A stretch of 53,203 nt of DNA from Nanobdellati archaeon. GTDB taxonomy: Archaea > B1Sed10-29 > JAGVWA01. The notes under the pieces were generated by a model. The model was not told the DNA's origin and searched no databases. It saw only the letters and a list, made by a program, of their open reading frames with translations. Shown in pieces: positions 25,778 through 34,130 of the stretch. The stretch is taken from the NCBI GenBank assembly GCA_018304505.1, contig JAGVWA010000018.1:1-53203 (forward strand), read 5' to 3'. How positions within the stretch are numbered: the first letter of the stretch is position 1; each line of letters starts with the position of its first letter. The position numbers and the translations under genes were made by a program.

Positions 25778-26299
25778 TCATTCTATATTCTCTTCAAAAT
25801 TACTTTTGAAGGTTTGAAACACTTCCTTAACATTGGGTACATGCTTCATCATGTGTCGTTGTTCGCCGCGCCCAAAAATCCAAAAATTCCGCGAGGGGGA
25901 CGGCGTCGAAATTATTATGGTTCCAGAATCCCTATTGAACAACGCATCAAATGCGCTCTTGTGAAGTTTTATGTCCTTTATTTGGCTGAAGCTGATCCTT
26001 TTTGGGTCTTCCCATGCCCCCTGGAGCACAGCACCCTTATTTGTAATCAAATAATGTTCATTTTTATGGTAGTATAGAATAAACCAGATTAAAAAAAGAT
26101 TGAGTAGAAGCTTAAAAACGAGGCTAGGAGATAGTGATTCCCATTTTAGTTCCCCTCCCTCTGGCAAAATAAGATTAATCACAAGCACTAAAATGAATAT
26201 TGGCACTATGGCGTTTTTAATAAAGAATGGCCAGAACTCGGGTTTTCCTTTCCAAAGAACCGTTTCATTAATGCCTACTAACCCATCGATTTCATTCAT
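25778..26299 (-). CDS. Membrane protein with bacterial-type PH domain
   Basis: A 173-residue protein with two hydrophobic helices at about residues 25-48 and 60-82. A bPH2-like domain follows ('EHYLITNKGAVLQGAWEDPKRISFSQIKDIKLHKSAFDALFNRDSGTIIIST'). The organisation matches the YdbS/YdbT-like PH membrane family of unknown function. It lies divergent from eL15. Confidence 0.78.
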   Translation of the reverse strand: MNEIDGLVGINETVLWKGKPEFWPFFIKNAIVPIFILVLVINLILPEGGELKWESLSPSLVFKLLLNLFLIWFILYYHKNEHYLITNKGAVLQGAWEDPKRISFSQIKDIKLHKSAFDALFNRDSGTIIISTPSPSRNFWIFGRGEQRHMMKHVPNVKEVFQTFKSNFEENIE

Positions 26300-26354
26300 C
26301 CCACCTACTTTGGCATACCCTATTTATTAATCCCCCATATTGACGTGGCCCTAA

Positions 26355-26370
26355 GGAAAACCTTTATATA
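26355..26370 (+). promoter_or_regulatory. BRE/TATA promoter of the eL15 operon
   Basis: GGAAAACCTTTATATA combines a purine BRE with a TATA box. Nearly the same string (GGAAACCTTTATA) occurs on the minus strand before the 37.5-kb gene and the mscS-like gene. It predicts a start near 26385 and a leader of about 75 bases before the chosen eL15 ATG. Confidence 0.6.
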
Positions 26371-26462
26371 CAAACAGCTCCACAAGAAAATCACTCATTA
26401 TCGAGTAACATCAAATGTTCGCCGAAAGAGCGAGAATGATGACGAGGGGAGATGAAAATCAC

Positions 26463-26993
26463 ATGGCAGCAGCTAGCAAGTACATAATGCAGTCTTTCCA
26501 GAAATCAGTAAGCGGAAAGGACAAGGTGCTAAGGGACGCTTACAAAAGCAGATTAATCACATGGCGCAAGGAACACGTCGTCGAACGCATCGATGGCCCA
26601 ACAAACCCAGTCCGAGCCAGGTCATTGGGGTACAAGGCCAAGAAGGGCTTTGCAGTAGCCAGGGTAAGGATCCGAAAAGGCCGTTCAATGAAAACTCGTC
26701 CAAACAAGGGGCGCAGGCCAACAACGATGGGCGTAAAGAAACTTAAACTTAACAAGAGCACGCAGCAAACCGCAGAGGAGAAGGTGTCTCGAAAGTTTCC
26801 GAACCTTGAGATCCTCAACAGCTACATCGTAGGCGAAGATGGCGTTAGCAAGTTCTTCGAGGTAATCATGATCGACCCAACAAGGCCAGAGATTATGAAC
26901 GACAAGGACATAAGCTGGATCATAACAGAGACAAGAAGGGTCTTCAGGGGCAAAACCTCTGCAAGCAAAAAGACTCCAGGTAGACAAAAGTGA
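26463..26993 (+). CDS. rpl15e: Ribosomal protein eL15
   Basis: 'ASKYIMQSFQKS' at the N-terminus and 'RSLGYKAKKGFAVARVRIRKGRSMKTRPNKGRRPTTMG' are the eL15 signatures, ending in a basic tail. ATG at 26463 is chosen because it matches the family N-terminus and has GGGGAGATG upstream; the frame is open to an ATG at 26415, which would add 16 residues. It opens a long operon of RNA-processing genes, and its TGA overlaps the GTG of the next gene. Confidence 0.93.
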   Translation: MAAASKYIMQSFQKSVSGKDKVLRDAYKSRLITWRKEHVVERIDGPTNPVRARSLGYKAKKGFAVARVRIRKGRSMKTRPNKGRRPTTMGVKKLKLNKSTQQTAEEKVSRKFPNLEILNSYIVGEDGVSKFFEVIMIDPTRPEIMNDKDISWIITETRRVFRGKTSASKKTPGRQK

Positions 26994-27424
26994 GAAAGTT
27001 TAACTCCATAACCATAGAGCTGTTCGAATACCCGACAGAGCAACGTAGGTTAGTAGAACACGCTCTGAGCCACTTGTTTTCAAATATTGATTACAGCGCT
27101 GAAGAGAGCAGGATCGAAAGTTATTATGGCCCTGAAATAAAAAGAATTGAAGTAACTGTGAAAAAACAGCAGGAAATCACGGCGTTGTTAAGCAATTTAT
27201 TACTGAGCCTACCAGAAGCCGAGAAAAAACAGCTTGCTGCGGAAGCGAAAAAACGTATAGACCATGAGGGGGCTTTCCACTTCAGAATCAGCAAGCAGCA
27301 CCTTGTTGACGGGCAAGTACGGATTCTTGACTCTGGAGACATTGTGAAAATCAAGGTAAGGGCCGCCACATATCCAGCAAGCCCAGAGAAGGCATTACGA
27401 ATAATTGAGGAAGTGTTTAAATGA
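26990..27424 (+). CDS. COG1325-type exosome-operon RNA-binding protein
   Basis: A 144-residue protein with the archaeal COG1325 pattern: 'VEHALSHLFSN' and a C-terminal 'HFRISKQHLVDGQVRILDSGDIVKIKVRAATYP'. The family is predicted to bind RNA and is encoded beside eL15 and RNase P genes in many archaea, exactly as here. The GTG start overlaps the eL15 stop (GTGA) and its own stop overlaps the next ATG (ATGA). Confidence 0.82.
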   Translation: MRKFNSITIELFEYPTEQRRLVEHALSHLFSNIDYSAEESRIESYYGPEIKRIEVTVKKQQEITALLSNLLLSLPEAEKKQLAAEAKKRIDHEGAFHFRISKQHLVDGQVRILDSGDIVKIKVRAATYPASPEKALRIIEEVFK

Positions 27425-27960
27425 CTGACTACTACGACCTGCTGGCGCCGGACCAGGAATTTGCGGAAAAACTCGGCTTTTCCAAAATTGACGTGAGCAA
27501 AATAAATTACATTGAGCCAAGGTCAGGAAATGACATAAAGCCCCAAAAGAACAAAATCAACATAATAAGGGGGGGTGACGAAAAAATAAATCAGGAGGCG
27601 GTACGGACACGGAACGTCCATGTCCTGCTTGATCCAGTAAACTGGGAATTTGGGAAGTTTGACACGGCCACAGCAAACATGGCCAAGAAAAATAACGTCG
27701 CGATTGGAATTTCTCATGCCACCTTTATTGAGGCAAAGGAATCGCAGCGCGTCAAGCTGATGTTGAATTTACAGCGCATGGTCAAGGTCACGAACAAGAT
27801 AAAGAACAGCATCGTAATCGTGTCAAATTCAAAGGGCAAGTATGGTATGCGAGCCCCACTCGACCTCGTTGGCATTGGCGCATTTATCGGATTGACTGAA
27901 AATCAAGCCAAATGGGCAATATCTGAAGTGCCAAAGTCAATTTTTGAGGTGAAAACATGA
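27421..27960 (+). CDS. rnp3: RNase P protein component 3 (Rpp30)
   Basis: The 179-residue TIM-barrel-like protein assists RNase P RNA in 5' tRNA maturation. Visible blocks are 'KINIIRGGDEKINQEAVRTRNVHVLLDP', 'MAKKNNVAIGISHATFIEA', and 'IVIVSNSKGKYGMRAPLDLVGIGAFIGLTENQAKWAISEVP'. These match archaeal Rpp30 strands and the conserved S-N/A-x-x-P-x-D-L region. It overlaps both neighbours by four bases, so it is translationally coupled with pop5. Confidence 0.92.
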   Translation: MTDYYDLLAPDQEFAEKLGFSKIDVSKINYIEPRSGNDIKPQKNKINIIRGGDEKINQEAVRTRNVHVLLDPVNWEFGKFDTATANMAKKNNVAIGISHATFIEAKESQRVKLMLNLQRMVKVTNKIKNSIVIVSNSKGKYGMRAPLDLVGIGAFIGLTENQAKWAISEVPKSIFEVKT

Positions 27961-28283
27961 AACCATATCCCCCGACCCTGATGGACAACGACCGGTACAT
28001 CCAGTTCACGGTCCACTCTGACAAAAAATTCAAACAGGCAGATGTCTGGAAAGCGATTTACAAGATAGCCAAGGAAAACATAGGCCTCAAGGGCATTGCA
28101 GATGCGAATCTGGCACTGATAGACTTCAATGAAACCGAGCAGAAAGGCTTAATAAGGACAAATACAAAAAGCATATATATAGTGAAAGGAGTAACAAGCA
28201 TGTTGGCCGAAATAGAGTCAACCCCGGCTTTTATCCAAACGTTACGTGTTACAGGCACAATAAAAAAATCTAGAGGTGTATAA
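27957..28283 (+). CDS. rnp2: RNase P protein component 2 (Pop5)
   Basis: At 108 residues it matches archaeal Pop5, the partner of Rpp30 that activates RNase P catalysis. 'PPTLMDNDRYIQFTV', 'IGLKGIADANLALIDFNETEQKGLIRTNTKSIYIVKGV' and the C-terminal 'LRVTGTIKKSRG' are typical. Its stop abuts the psmA ATG with no gap. Confidence 0.92.
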   Translation: MKPYPPTLMDNDRYIQFTVHSDKKFKQADVWKAIYKIAKENIGLKGIADANLALIDFNETEQKGLIRTNTKSIYIVKGVTSMLAEIESTPAFIQTLRVTGTIKKSRGV

Positions 28284-29015
28284 ATGTATCCTGGAGCGGC
28301 AACGCAAGCATACGACCGAGCAATTACAATATTCTCCCCCGACGGACGACTTTTCCAAGTAGAGTACGCCAGGGTCGCGGTAAAGCGAGGAACAACCGCA
28401 GTCGGCATTGTCTATGGCGACGGGGTTCTTTTGGCTGCCGACAAAAACGTTACAAGCAAGCTCATGAAAGGAGAATCGATTGAAAAGATTTACAAGCTTG
28501 ATGCACACATAGGCGCAGCTACATCTGGTTTAGTGGCAGATGCACGCAGGCTAATTGATTTTGCAAGATACGAGGCTCAGGAAGAGCAAATCACGTACCA
28601 GGAGCCTATTGAAATTGAGACGCTGACAAAGCGGATATCAGACGTAAAACAGTACTACACCCAATGGGGAGGCGCAAGGCCATTCGGAGCCGCGCTCATC
28701 ATCGTCGGAGTAGATGACACGGGGCCAAGGCTGTTCGACACTGACCCCAGCGGGGCCATAGGTGAGTGGACTGCAGTTGCCATAGGCTCGGGAAAACAGG
28801 AAGCAGAAGAAGTGTTCGAAAAAGACTACAAGGAAAGCATGACACTGGAAGAGGCAATTGAATTAGCATTAAAAGCCCTAAAACAGGTTGGTGACAAGAA
28901 GGTCACTATTGACACAGTAGAAATGGCATATGTACCGGTGAAGACAAGAAAATACACGAAGCTGACAGAAAGCCAGCTATCGAAGTACATCGGCCCACAA
29001 AGCAAGAAAAAGTGA
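28284..29015 (+). CDS. psmA: Proteasome alpha subunit
   Basis: The 243-residue outer-ring subunit of the 20S proteasome begins with the family block 'AYDRAITIFSPDGRLFQVEYARVAVKRG', which gates the pore, and shows 'GGARPFGAALIIVGVD'. The N-terminal threonine nucleophile of beta subunits is absent, as expected. It sits inside the exosome/RNase P operon, a linkage known across archaea. No beta subunit is in the window. Confidence 0.97.
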   Translation: MYPGAATQAYDRAITIFSPDGRLFQVEYARVAVKRGTTAVGIVYGDGVLLAADKNVTSKLMKGESIEKIYKLDAHIGAATSGLVADARRLIDFARYEAQEEQITYQEPIEIETLTKRISDVKQYYTQWGGARPFGAALIIVGVDDTGPRLFDTDPSGAIGEWTAVAIGSGKQEAEEVFEKDYKESMTLEEAIELALKALKQVGDKKVTIDTVEMAYVPVKTRKYTKLTESQLSKYIGPQSKKK

Positions 29016-29022
29016 GTAAAAA

Positions 29023-29724
29023 ATGATTCCATTAGAAGACGCCGTGATAGCACGATACAGCCACAGCGGATCGCACTTTGAGGTTCTGGTTGGCCCAGAT
29101 GCAGCCCAGGAGATCAAGAAAAAAGGGAGCATATCCGACCTAGACGCTTGTTTTGCATCAGGTGAAGTCTTTAGCGACTCAAACAAGGGGATGCGCGCTG
29201 CCGAAAGCGACATAAATCGGGTATTCGGAACAATTGACTTTTCAGAAATCGCAATACGGATACTGCAAAAAGGCGAGATCCAGCTAACAACCGACCAAAG
29301 AAGAAAGATGCTGCATAACAAAAAACAGCAGATCATTACACGCATAAGCCGCTTTGCAGTCGACCCGAGAACACACACGCCACATCCACCGCTAAGGATT
29401 GAAAAAGCAATAGACGAAGCTAAGGTGCACATTGACCCATTCAAGACCGCTGAAGAACAGGTTGAGGGAATCATAAAGCTGCTGAAACCAATACTCCCGA
29501 TAAGCATGGAAGTCAGCCAGGTAATGCTTAGAATACCAACGGAATTCACTGGGCGTGCGTACAGCGTTCTCAGGGAGCACAAGACCATCAAGGAAGAGTG
29601 GCAGAACGACGGCTCACTAAAAGCGGTTATCGAACTTCCAGCGGGCTTGCAAGGAGAATTTTTTGACAAATTGAACAAAGCAACACAAGGAAACGTGCAA
29701 AGCGAAGTCGTTCCAACGCGCTAA
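29023..29724 (+). CDS. sdo1: Ribosome maturation factor SBDS/Sdo1
   Basis: The 233-residue protein has the N-terminal SBDS domain ('[23 protein letters not shown]', '[21 protein letters not shown]', '[29 protein letters not shown]') and the helical and ferredoxin-like C-terminal domains. SBDS releases the aIF6 anti-association factor from the large subunit in eukaryotes. It starts 7 bases after psmA. Confidence 0.95.
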   Translation: MIPLEDAVIARYSHSGSHFEVLVGPDAAQEIKKKGSISDLDACFASGEVFSDSNKGMRAAESDINRVFGTIDFSEIAIRILQKGEIQLTTDQRRKMLHNKKQQIITRISRFAVDPRTHTPHPPLRIEKAIDEAKVHIDPFKTAEEQVEGIIKLLKPILPISMEVSQVMLRIPTEFTGRAYSVLREHKTIKEEWQNDGSLKAVIELPAGLQGEFFDKLNKATQGNVQSEVVPTR

Positions 29725-29818
29725 GAACATTAAAACACGATAAATAAAAACAAACATAAAAAAACAGGATACGAAATCAGAATATTTAAATCAAGAATCA
29801 CAAAGGAGAAATGAAATT

Positions 29819-30409
29819 ATGAAAACAATTGTAGTTCCGGGGGAGAAACTATCCTCGGAGACAAGATTCAATACATATAAAGACAATGGCGAAACATTCT
29901 CGCTCGTCTGCGGAGTTTTCAGTGAAAACGACAAGGGCGGAAAAATCGTCCCAATAAAAGAAAAGTACATCCCAAAGATAGATGACCAAATTATCGGCGT
30001 CGTCAGCGAACCAAAATACGGGGGGGCTGTCATAGACATAAACTCGCCGTACAGCGCTTTTTTGCCTACAAAACGGGAGTATAAGCACTACGAGATCATC
30101 AGCGCATCAGTAATGGAAGTTGACGAGACCAATAATCCAAAACTTGGTTATGAAAAACTGCTCACGGGCGGGGAGGTCATTAGCGTGGCCCCTGAAAAAA
30201 TTCCGAGGATCATTGGCAAGAATAATTCCATGATCGACGCCATACGCAACGGAACAGGCTGCATGATCATGGTCGGCCGCAACGGCAGGATCTTCATAGC
30301 AAACGGGGACATCGAAAAGGCAAAGCAAACCATAAAGAGGGTTGAAAAAGAAGCGCACAAGTCAGGTTTAACAGATGAAATAACAAAATTTTTAGGTGAA
30401 AAACAATGA
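29819..30409 (+). CDS. rrp4: Exosome RNA-binding subunit Rrp4
   Basis: At 196 residues it has an N-terminal beta domain, an S1 domain ('QIIGVVSEPKYGGAVIDINSPYSAFLPT') and a KH domain ('PRIIGKNNSMIDAIRNGTGCMIMVGRNGRIFI'). It forms the cap that feeds RNA into the Rrp41/Rrp42 ring. Its own promoter (AATATTTAAAT) lies in the 94-base gap after sdo1. GGAGAA precedes a three-codon ORF at 29811 that ends just before the true ATG. Its TGA overlaps rrp41. Confidence 0.95.
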   Translation: MKTIVVPGEKLSSETRFNTYKDNGETFSLVCGVFSENDKGGKIVPIKEKYIPKIDDQIIGVVSEPKYGGAVIDINSPYSAFLPTKREYKHYEIISASVMEVDETNNPKLGYEKLLTGGEVISVAPEKIPRIIGKNNSMIDAIRNGTGCMIMVGRNGRIFIANGDIEKAKQTIKRVEKEAHKSGLTDEITKFLGEKQ

Positions 30410-31137
30410 GTAGCAACACAGATGTACAATTGATAAAAAACGGAAAAAGGTTGAGCGGAAGAAAGCTCGAAGACTTAAGGGAAATAAAAATACAGCCAGG
30501 GGTGCTGGACAACGCGGACGGCTCATGCTATCTGGAATGGGGTAACAACAAGGTCATCGCCGCTGTGTATGGCCCAAAGGAAGCCATGCCACGGCACACG
30601 CAAAACCCGCTAAAGGCGGTCATGAATTACAAATACAACATGGCGCCGTTTTCTGTAGAAGACAGGAAACGCCCAGGCCCGGACAGGCGGTCAACGGAAA
30701 TTTCAAAGATCTCAGGGGCGGCCCTTTCAAAGGTGGTCCTCCTGGAGAAATTTCCAAACATGCAAATCGACGTGTTCGTTGATGTGCTGCAAGCAGACGC
30801 AGGGACGCGATGCGCCGCACTAAGCGCAGCTTCTGTTGCGTTGGCAGACGCAGGCATTCCAATGACAAGTTTGATAGCCTGCTGCGCTGCTGGAAAAATC
30901 GATAACAAGGTAGTTGTAGACCTGGACAAGCCTGAGGACAACCACGGCCAGGCTGACGTGCCGATGGCAGTGATTCCTAGGACAGAAGAAATCGTGCTTC
31001 TGCAGATGGACGGGCACCTAACGGCAGATGAATTCAAAACCGCGATGAGGATGGCCATTGACGGCTCCAAGAAAGTTAATGAAATACAAATACAGGCACT
31101 AAAAGAAAAATATCAAGGTGAATTAAATGGAGACTAG
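30406..31137 (+). CDS. rrp41: Exosome catalytic subunit Rrp41
   Basis: The 243-residue RNase PH-type subunit phosphorolyses RNA 3' to 5'. 'YNMAPFSVEDRKRPGPDRRSTEISK' holds the RNA- and phosphate-binding arginines. 'DVLQADAGTRCAALSAASVALADAGIPM' is the GTR phosphate motif, and 'EDNHGQADVPMAVIPRTEEIVLLQMDG' holds the catalytic aspartate. It overlaps rrp42 by 11 bases. Confidence 0.97.
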   Translation: MSSNTDVQLIKNGKRLSGRKLEDLREIKIQPGVLDNADGSCYLEWGNNKVIAAVYGPKEAMPRHTQNPLKAVMNYKYNMAPFSVEDRKRPGPDRRSTEISKISGAALSKVVLLEKFPNMQIDVFVDVLQADAGTRCAALSAASVALADAGIPMTSLIACCAAGKIDNKVVVDLDKPEDNHGQADVPMAVIPRTEEIVLLQMDGHLTADEFKTAMRMAIDGSKKVNEIQIQALKEKYQGELNGD

Positions 31138-31918
31138 CGAAGTATTATTAGCATTGCAAAAGCCCCGATTATATGAACTCGCAGCAGCGGGGGCGCGAAT
31201 CGATGGGCGCAAACCCGATGAATACAGGCAGATAACAATAGATGAGAATTTCATCGCCTTTACAGCAGAAGGCAGCTGCAGGCTCAGAATGGGCAACACC
31301 GACCTCATAGCAGGCGTGAAACTCACTACCGGCACCCCGTTTCCGGACACGCCAGAAGAGGGGGTCCTGATGACTGGCGCAGAACTGCCGCCATTGGCGT
31401 CATCTGAATTCTCGTTTGGCCCGCCAAGCCCGTTCGCCATAGAAACAGCGAGGGTCATAGACAGGGGCATTAGGGAATCCAAAATGCTCGACGTTAAAAA
31501 ACTCGTGATAGAACCAAAAGAATCGGTGTGGATCGTAAACATCGACATACAAGCCCTAAACTACGACGGCAACTTGATAGACGCAGGCCAGTTGGCTGCA
31601 GTGAAAGCTTTATTAAGCACAAAAATACCCAAATATGAAGATGGCAAGATTATTAGAGAAGAGTCATCTGGCAACCTGCCAACACAAGACAAGCCCATAT
31701 CGACAACCTTTGCCCAAGTCAACAAGCACAACTTCTTGGACCCAAAGTTCGAGGAAGAGCGCCTTGCAGATGCCCTCCTAACAATACAGAGCACAGAAAA
31801 AGGCGCGCTCTGCGCAATGCAAAAACAGGGCACTGGGTCATTCATGCCAAAGGAAGTCGAGGGCCTTGTTGAAGAGTCAATCAAAAAGGGTAAGGAAATC
31901 AGGAAAAAATTCCTATAA
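31127..31918 (+). CDS. rrp42: Exosome non-catalytic subunit Rrp42
   Basis: The 263-residue RNase PH-like protein pairs with Rrp41 to make the hexameric ring. 'RIDGRKPDEYRQITI', 'GSCRLRMGNTDLIAGVKL' and 'YDGNLIDAGQLAAVKALL' are visible. The GTR phosphate loop of Rrp41 is missing, which agrees with a non-catalytic role. The start lies within the last codons of rrp41, giving translational coupling. Confidence 0.96.
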   Translation: METSEVLLALQKPRLYELAAAGARIDGRKPDEYRQITIDENFIAFTAEGSCRLRMGNTDLIAGVKLTTGTPFPDTPEEGVLMTGAELPPLASSEFSFGPPSPFAIETARVIDRGIRESKMLDVKKLVIEPKESVWIVNIDIQALNYDGNLIDAGQLAAVKALLSTKIPKYEDGKIIREESSGNLPTQDKPISTTFAQVNKHNFLDPKFEEERLADALLTIQSTEKGALCAMQKQGTGSFMPKEVEGLVEESIKKGKEIRKKFL

Positions 31919-31945
31919 CCAAAATGATTAACCAACGTGATTAAA

Positions 31946-32227
31946 ATGGCAAGAAAAAAAACGAAATTGGGAAGCGCAAGCCGCTATGGCCCGCGATATG
32001 GGTCGCCTCTAAAACACCAGGTCAGGAAAATTGAGGAAGTGCAAAGGAGACCGCAGCAGTGTCCCCAATGCGGCCGCAAATCACTGCATAGGCAAAGCAA
32101 CTCAGTTTGGGCATGCCGAAAATGCAATGCTGTTACAGCCGGCGGGGCATACGCACCAACAACCACAATCGGTATTGCAGCCAAGAGGATAGTAACAAAA
32201 ACAGGCCTAAAAGAAGTGGGTGAGTAA
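31946..32227 (+). CDS. rpl37ae: Ribosomal protein eL43 (L37Ae)
   Basis: A 93-residue zinc-ribbon large-subunit protein. 'KLGSASRYGPRYGSPLKHQVRKIEE' is the typical opening. Zinc ligands are CPQCG and CRKCN, spaced as in the family. ATG at 31946 (MARKK) is preferred over an ATG three codons earlier because family members start that way. rpoP follows 4 bases later. Confidence 0.95.
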   Translation: MARKKTKLGSASRYGPRYGSPLKHQVRKIEEVQRRPQQCPQCGRKSLHRQSNSVWACRKCNAVTAGGAYAPTTTIGIAAKRIVTKTGLKEVGE

Positions 32228-32231
32228 CAAC

Positions 32232-32357
32232 ATGTGGATATGCATAAAGTGTAACAAAAAAATCACGTCAGCAGAAATAATAAAGTGCCCAAGTTGCGGC
32301 TACAGGCTGTTCAGAAAAGAAAGGCCCCCGTTCGTAAAAAACGTCCAAGCAGTATAA
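32232..32357 (+). CDS. rpoP: RNA polymerase subunit P (Rpb12-like)
   Basis: This 41-residue protein (42 codons with stop) reads MWICIKCNKKITSAEIIKCP, then SCGYRLFRKERPP. The CxxC...CxxC zinc ribbon and the basic GYRLF.KxRPP tail are diagnostic for RpoP/Rpb12. It sits between eL43 and the Brix gene with gaps of 1-4 bases. This conserved gene pair order supports the call. Confidence 0.95.
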   Translation: MWICIKCNKKITSAEIIKCPSCGYRLFRKERPPFVKNVQAV

Positions 32358-32358
32358 C

Positions 32359-32823
32359 ATGACACTAATAACAACCAGCAGAAAGCCAGTGCAGAACACC
32401 CGCACTTTTTCAAAAGCCCTCGGCGCACTGCTGCCGATGAGCGAATACAAGGCCCGTGGCAAATCTGCACTTGAAACAATAATCGAATACGCAGGCAGCA
32501 GGGGCCATGGCACCGTCATCATAATAGAAGAAAAAAACGGCAATCCAAAATCAATCAGGTCACTGAAAATCCACAACCATGAATGGGACTGGCAGCCACG
32601 ATATCTTGAAATCCTCGGCTACCGACTCGTCAAAAAATCTGGACCAGTAAAAGATATTGAAGTATTGGGCAGCAGCACAGACGCCATAACCGAGCTGTTC
32701 GGCATAGAATCAACAGACGCAGTTGAAGTTTCACTTAAAGCTGAAGATAATGAGCTAGTGTTTGCCAAGAATGATGAACAATTAATGAAGGTACGCATAA
32801 AAATACAAAAAATGGAGGTATAA
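32359..32823 (+). CDS. Brix-domain rRNA-processing protein
   Basis: The 154-residue short archaeal Brix protein has 'ITTSRKPVQNTRTFSKALGALLP' at the start and 'HGTVIIIEEKNGNPKSIRSLKIHNHEWDW', the sigma70-like Brix core. Eukaryotic relatives (Imp4, Brx1) act in rRNA processing. It lies one base after rpoP and two before prefoldin beta in the conserved operon. Confidence 0.9.
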   Translation: MTLITTSRKPVQNTRTFSKALGALLPMSEYKARGKSALETIIEYAGSRGHGTVIIIEEKNGNPKSIRSLKIHNHEWDWQPRYLEILGYRLVKKSGPVKDIEVLGSSTDAITELFGIESTDAVEVSLKAEDNELVFAKNDEQLMKVRIKIQKMEV

Positions 32824-32825
32824 CC

Positions 32826-33191
32826 ATGGCAGAGCAAAAACAAAAGGCGGAAGGACAAAGCGCAGCAGACATTACAAAGAAACTATCAGAAATGCAAGCA
32901 CAACAGCGGCAGCTGCAAGTAACGTCAATGCAACGACAGCAATCTGAATACGAGTTCGTCCAAACAGAATCAGCAATCGCCGCACTTGAAACTTCAACTG
33001 GTACGGCTTACAAAGCAATTGGATCTATCATAGTAGAGGGAAAACCAGAAGACATAAAGCAAGAACTGTGGAACAGGAAAGAAACCGTGCAGGTCCGGAT
33101 AGAGTCGTTTAAAAAACAGGAAGAGCGGCTAAAGAAAAGCATCGATGAGCAACAGGCTGAATTGCAAAAGTTCCTTGAAAGATCAAAATGA
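32826..33191 (+). CDS. pfdB: Prefoldin beta subunit
   Basis: The 121-residue chaperone subunit is two long coiled-coil helices joined by a beta hairpin ('TGTAYKAIGSIIVEGK', about residues 58-73), with Gln/Glu/Lys-rich heptads on both sides. It hands unfolded proteins to the thermosome encoded near 7 kb. It is the last gene of the eL15 operon; the next gene has its own TATA. Confidence 0.92.
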   Translation: MAEQKQKAEGQSAADITKKLSEMQAQQRQLQVTSMQRQQSEYEFVQTESAIAALETSTGTAYKAIGSIIVEGKPEDIKQELWNRKETVQVRIESFKKQEERLKKSIDEQQAELQKFLERSK

Positions 33192-33255
33192 TGCGACAAA
33201 AAGCAAAAAGCAAAACTTTAAAAAGCATCATTGCCTTATCCACACAGGTGGGAAA

Positions 33256-33492
33256 ATGAACCGAGTAAGCGACATATACGGAAGGCGGATATACAACCAA
33301 AATTCAGAGTTCGTTGGCACAGCCAAGGACCTGCTAATTGAACCTGAAACAGGAAACATAAAATACCTATTAAAGGCAGAGGCCGAGTCGATATTCGGAA
33401 GAGATGCCAAGGAAGCAAAGAACTTCGCCCGCGAAAACTTCATCCCATTCACGAAGATAATCGCTATCAGCGACATAATCATAATCAAATAA
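33256..33492 (+). CDS. PRC-barrel domain protein
   Basis: The 78-residue PRC-barrel protein has the typical 'SDIYGRRIYNQNSEFVGTAKDLLIEPETGNIKYLL' with a final 'FTKIIAISDIIIIK' strand. PRC barrels occur in RimM and archaeal cell-division proteins (CdpB-type) that bind FtsZ or SepF partners. A TATA-like ACTTTAAAA lies about 40 bases before the ATG. The longer frame reaching back into pfdB is not needed. It is adjacent to another small PRC-like gene. Confidence 0.8.
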   Translation: MNRVSDIYGRRIYNQNSEFVGTAKDLLIEPETGNIKYLLKAEAESIFGRDAKEAKNFARENFIPFTKIIAISDIIIIK

Positions 33493-33514
33493 CGTACACA
33501 CTTGGTAGATGCAC

Positions 33515-33763
33515 ATGACAACACCCGTTTTAGGAAGCAAACTGCGACAGAAACGAGTCATTTCAGACAATGGCCTGGACATAGGATACGTCCTAGACGC
33601 TGAATTTGACGCAAGCCAGGCTAAACTGACCGCAATACTCATAAAACCAGAACATGAAACAAAGGAAATAAAGGAGTACGTAAATGAGGACCATGTGCTC
33701 AAGATCCCATATGAAAGGGTGTCTGCAATTGGCAGGCACGTTATAGTCAAGTTCCCGTTTTAA
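33515..33763 (+). CDS. Second PRC-barrel-like protein
   Basis: An 82-residue protein with 'VLGSKLRQKRVISDNGLDIGYVLDAEFDASQAKLTAILIKPE' and 'VLKIPYERVSAIGRHVIVKF', the same PRC-barrel plan as its neighbour. ATG at 33515 is preferred to the one at 33509 (MHM). Tandem PRC-barrel genes suggest a heteromer, perhaps in cell division as proposed for haloarchaeal CdpB1/CdpB2; that link is inference. Confidence 0.75.
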   Translation: MTTPVLGSKLRQKRVISDNGLDIGYVLDAEFDASQAKLTAILIKPEHETKEIKEYVNEDHVLKIPYERVSAIGRHVIVKFPF

Positions 33764-33807
33764 GGCAAGTAAGAAATGGGCAAATGTCCAATATATACCA
33801 CATAAAC

Positions 33808-33914
33808 TGGCCATGTTGCATGGGTATTGGCCATTTCACCCCTCAAACTGGCCATTATTTGGCTGCCGCAACCTGATTTTAACCTGATTAGCCAAATCGA
33901 AAGCTTTATATATG
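33808..33914 (+). promoter_or_regulatory. Promoter with three spaced TGGCCAT boxes
   Basis: TGGCCAT occurs at 33808, 33828 and 33849, spaced 20 and 21 bases, so on one face of the helix. AAACTGGCCAT is repeated at the first and third. ATTTGGCT (33857-33864) and AGCCAAAT (33890-33897) form an inverted repeat around two AACCTGATT copies. GAAAGCTTTATATATG (33899-33914) is a strong BRE/TATA. This is heavy operator structure for a promoter with no annotated gene behind it on that strand. Confidence 0.6.
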
Positions 33915-33928
33915 AGATGTTTCATAAA

Positions 33929-34013
33929 ATGATATGCCGCGAATTTTCTGGAGAGGATAGGGACACGTACTGTTTATATCCATTGGCTGGGTGAGTTCAT
34001 TCTCCTCCTCTCC
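33929..34013 (+). ncRNA. Candidate small RNA or micro-ORF behind a strong promoter
   Basis: The predicted transcript start is near 33930. GGAGAGGA (33950-33957) pairs perfectly with TCCTCTCC (34006-34013), closing a 64-base hairpin-like domain, and a T-run follows at 34038-34043. Two micro-ORFs also start here: 21 codons at 33929 and 8 codons at 33934 (MPRIFWRG). I cannot decide between a small RNA and a micro-protein. No C/D or H/ACA boxes are clear. The rest of the gap to 34130 holds nothing else I can name. Confidence 0.35.
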
Positions 34014-34130
34014 AACCCCACTTCATATTAGCCCTAATTTTTTGGTTTAAAATCACAAAAGCGATAGCAGTAAAATTAAAAAACAAAACCACTAACAGAC
34101 ACAACACGCCAAAAATAAGCTCAAAGGTAA

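Noticed and set aside
26433-26455. C/D-box RNA suggested by ATGATGA before eL15
   Set aside because: No CTGA D-box or terminal stem follows; the bases fit an mRNA leader with a ribosome site.
33145-33255. N-terminal extension of the PRC-barrel gene into pfdB
   Set aside because: The extension lies out of frame within pfdB and lacks family similarity; a separate TATA supports the ATG at 33256.
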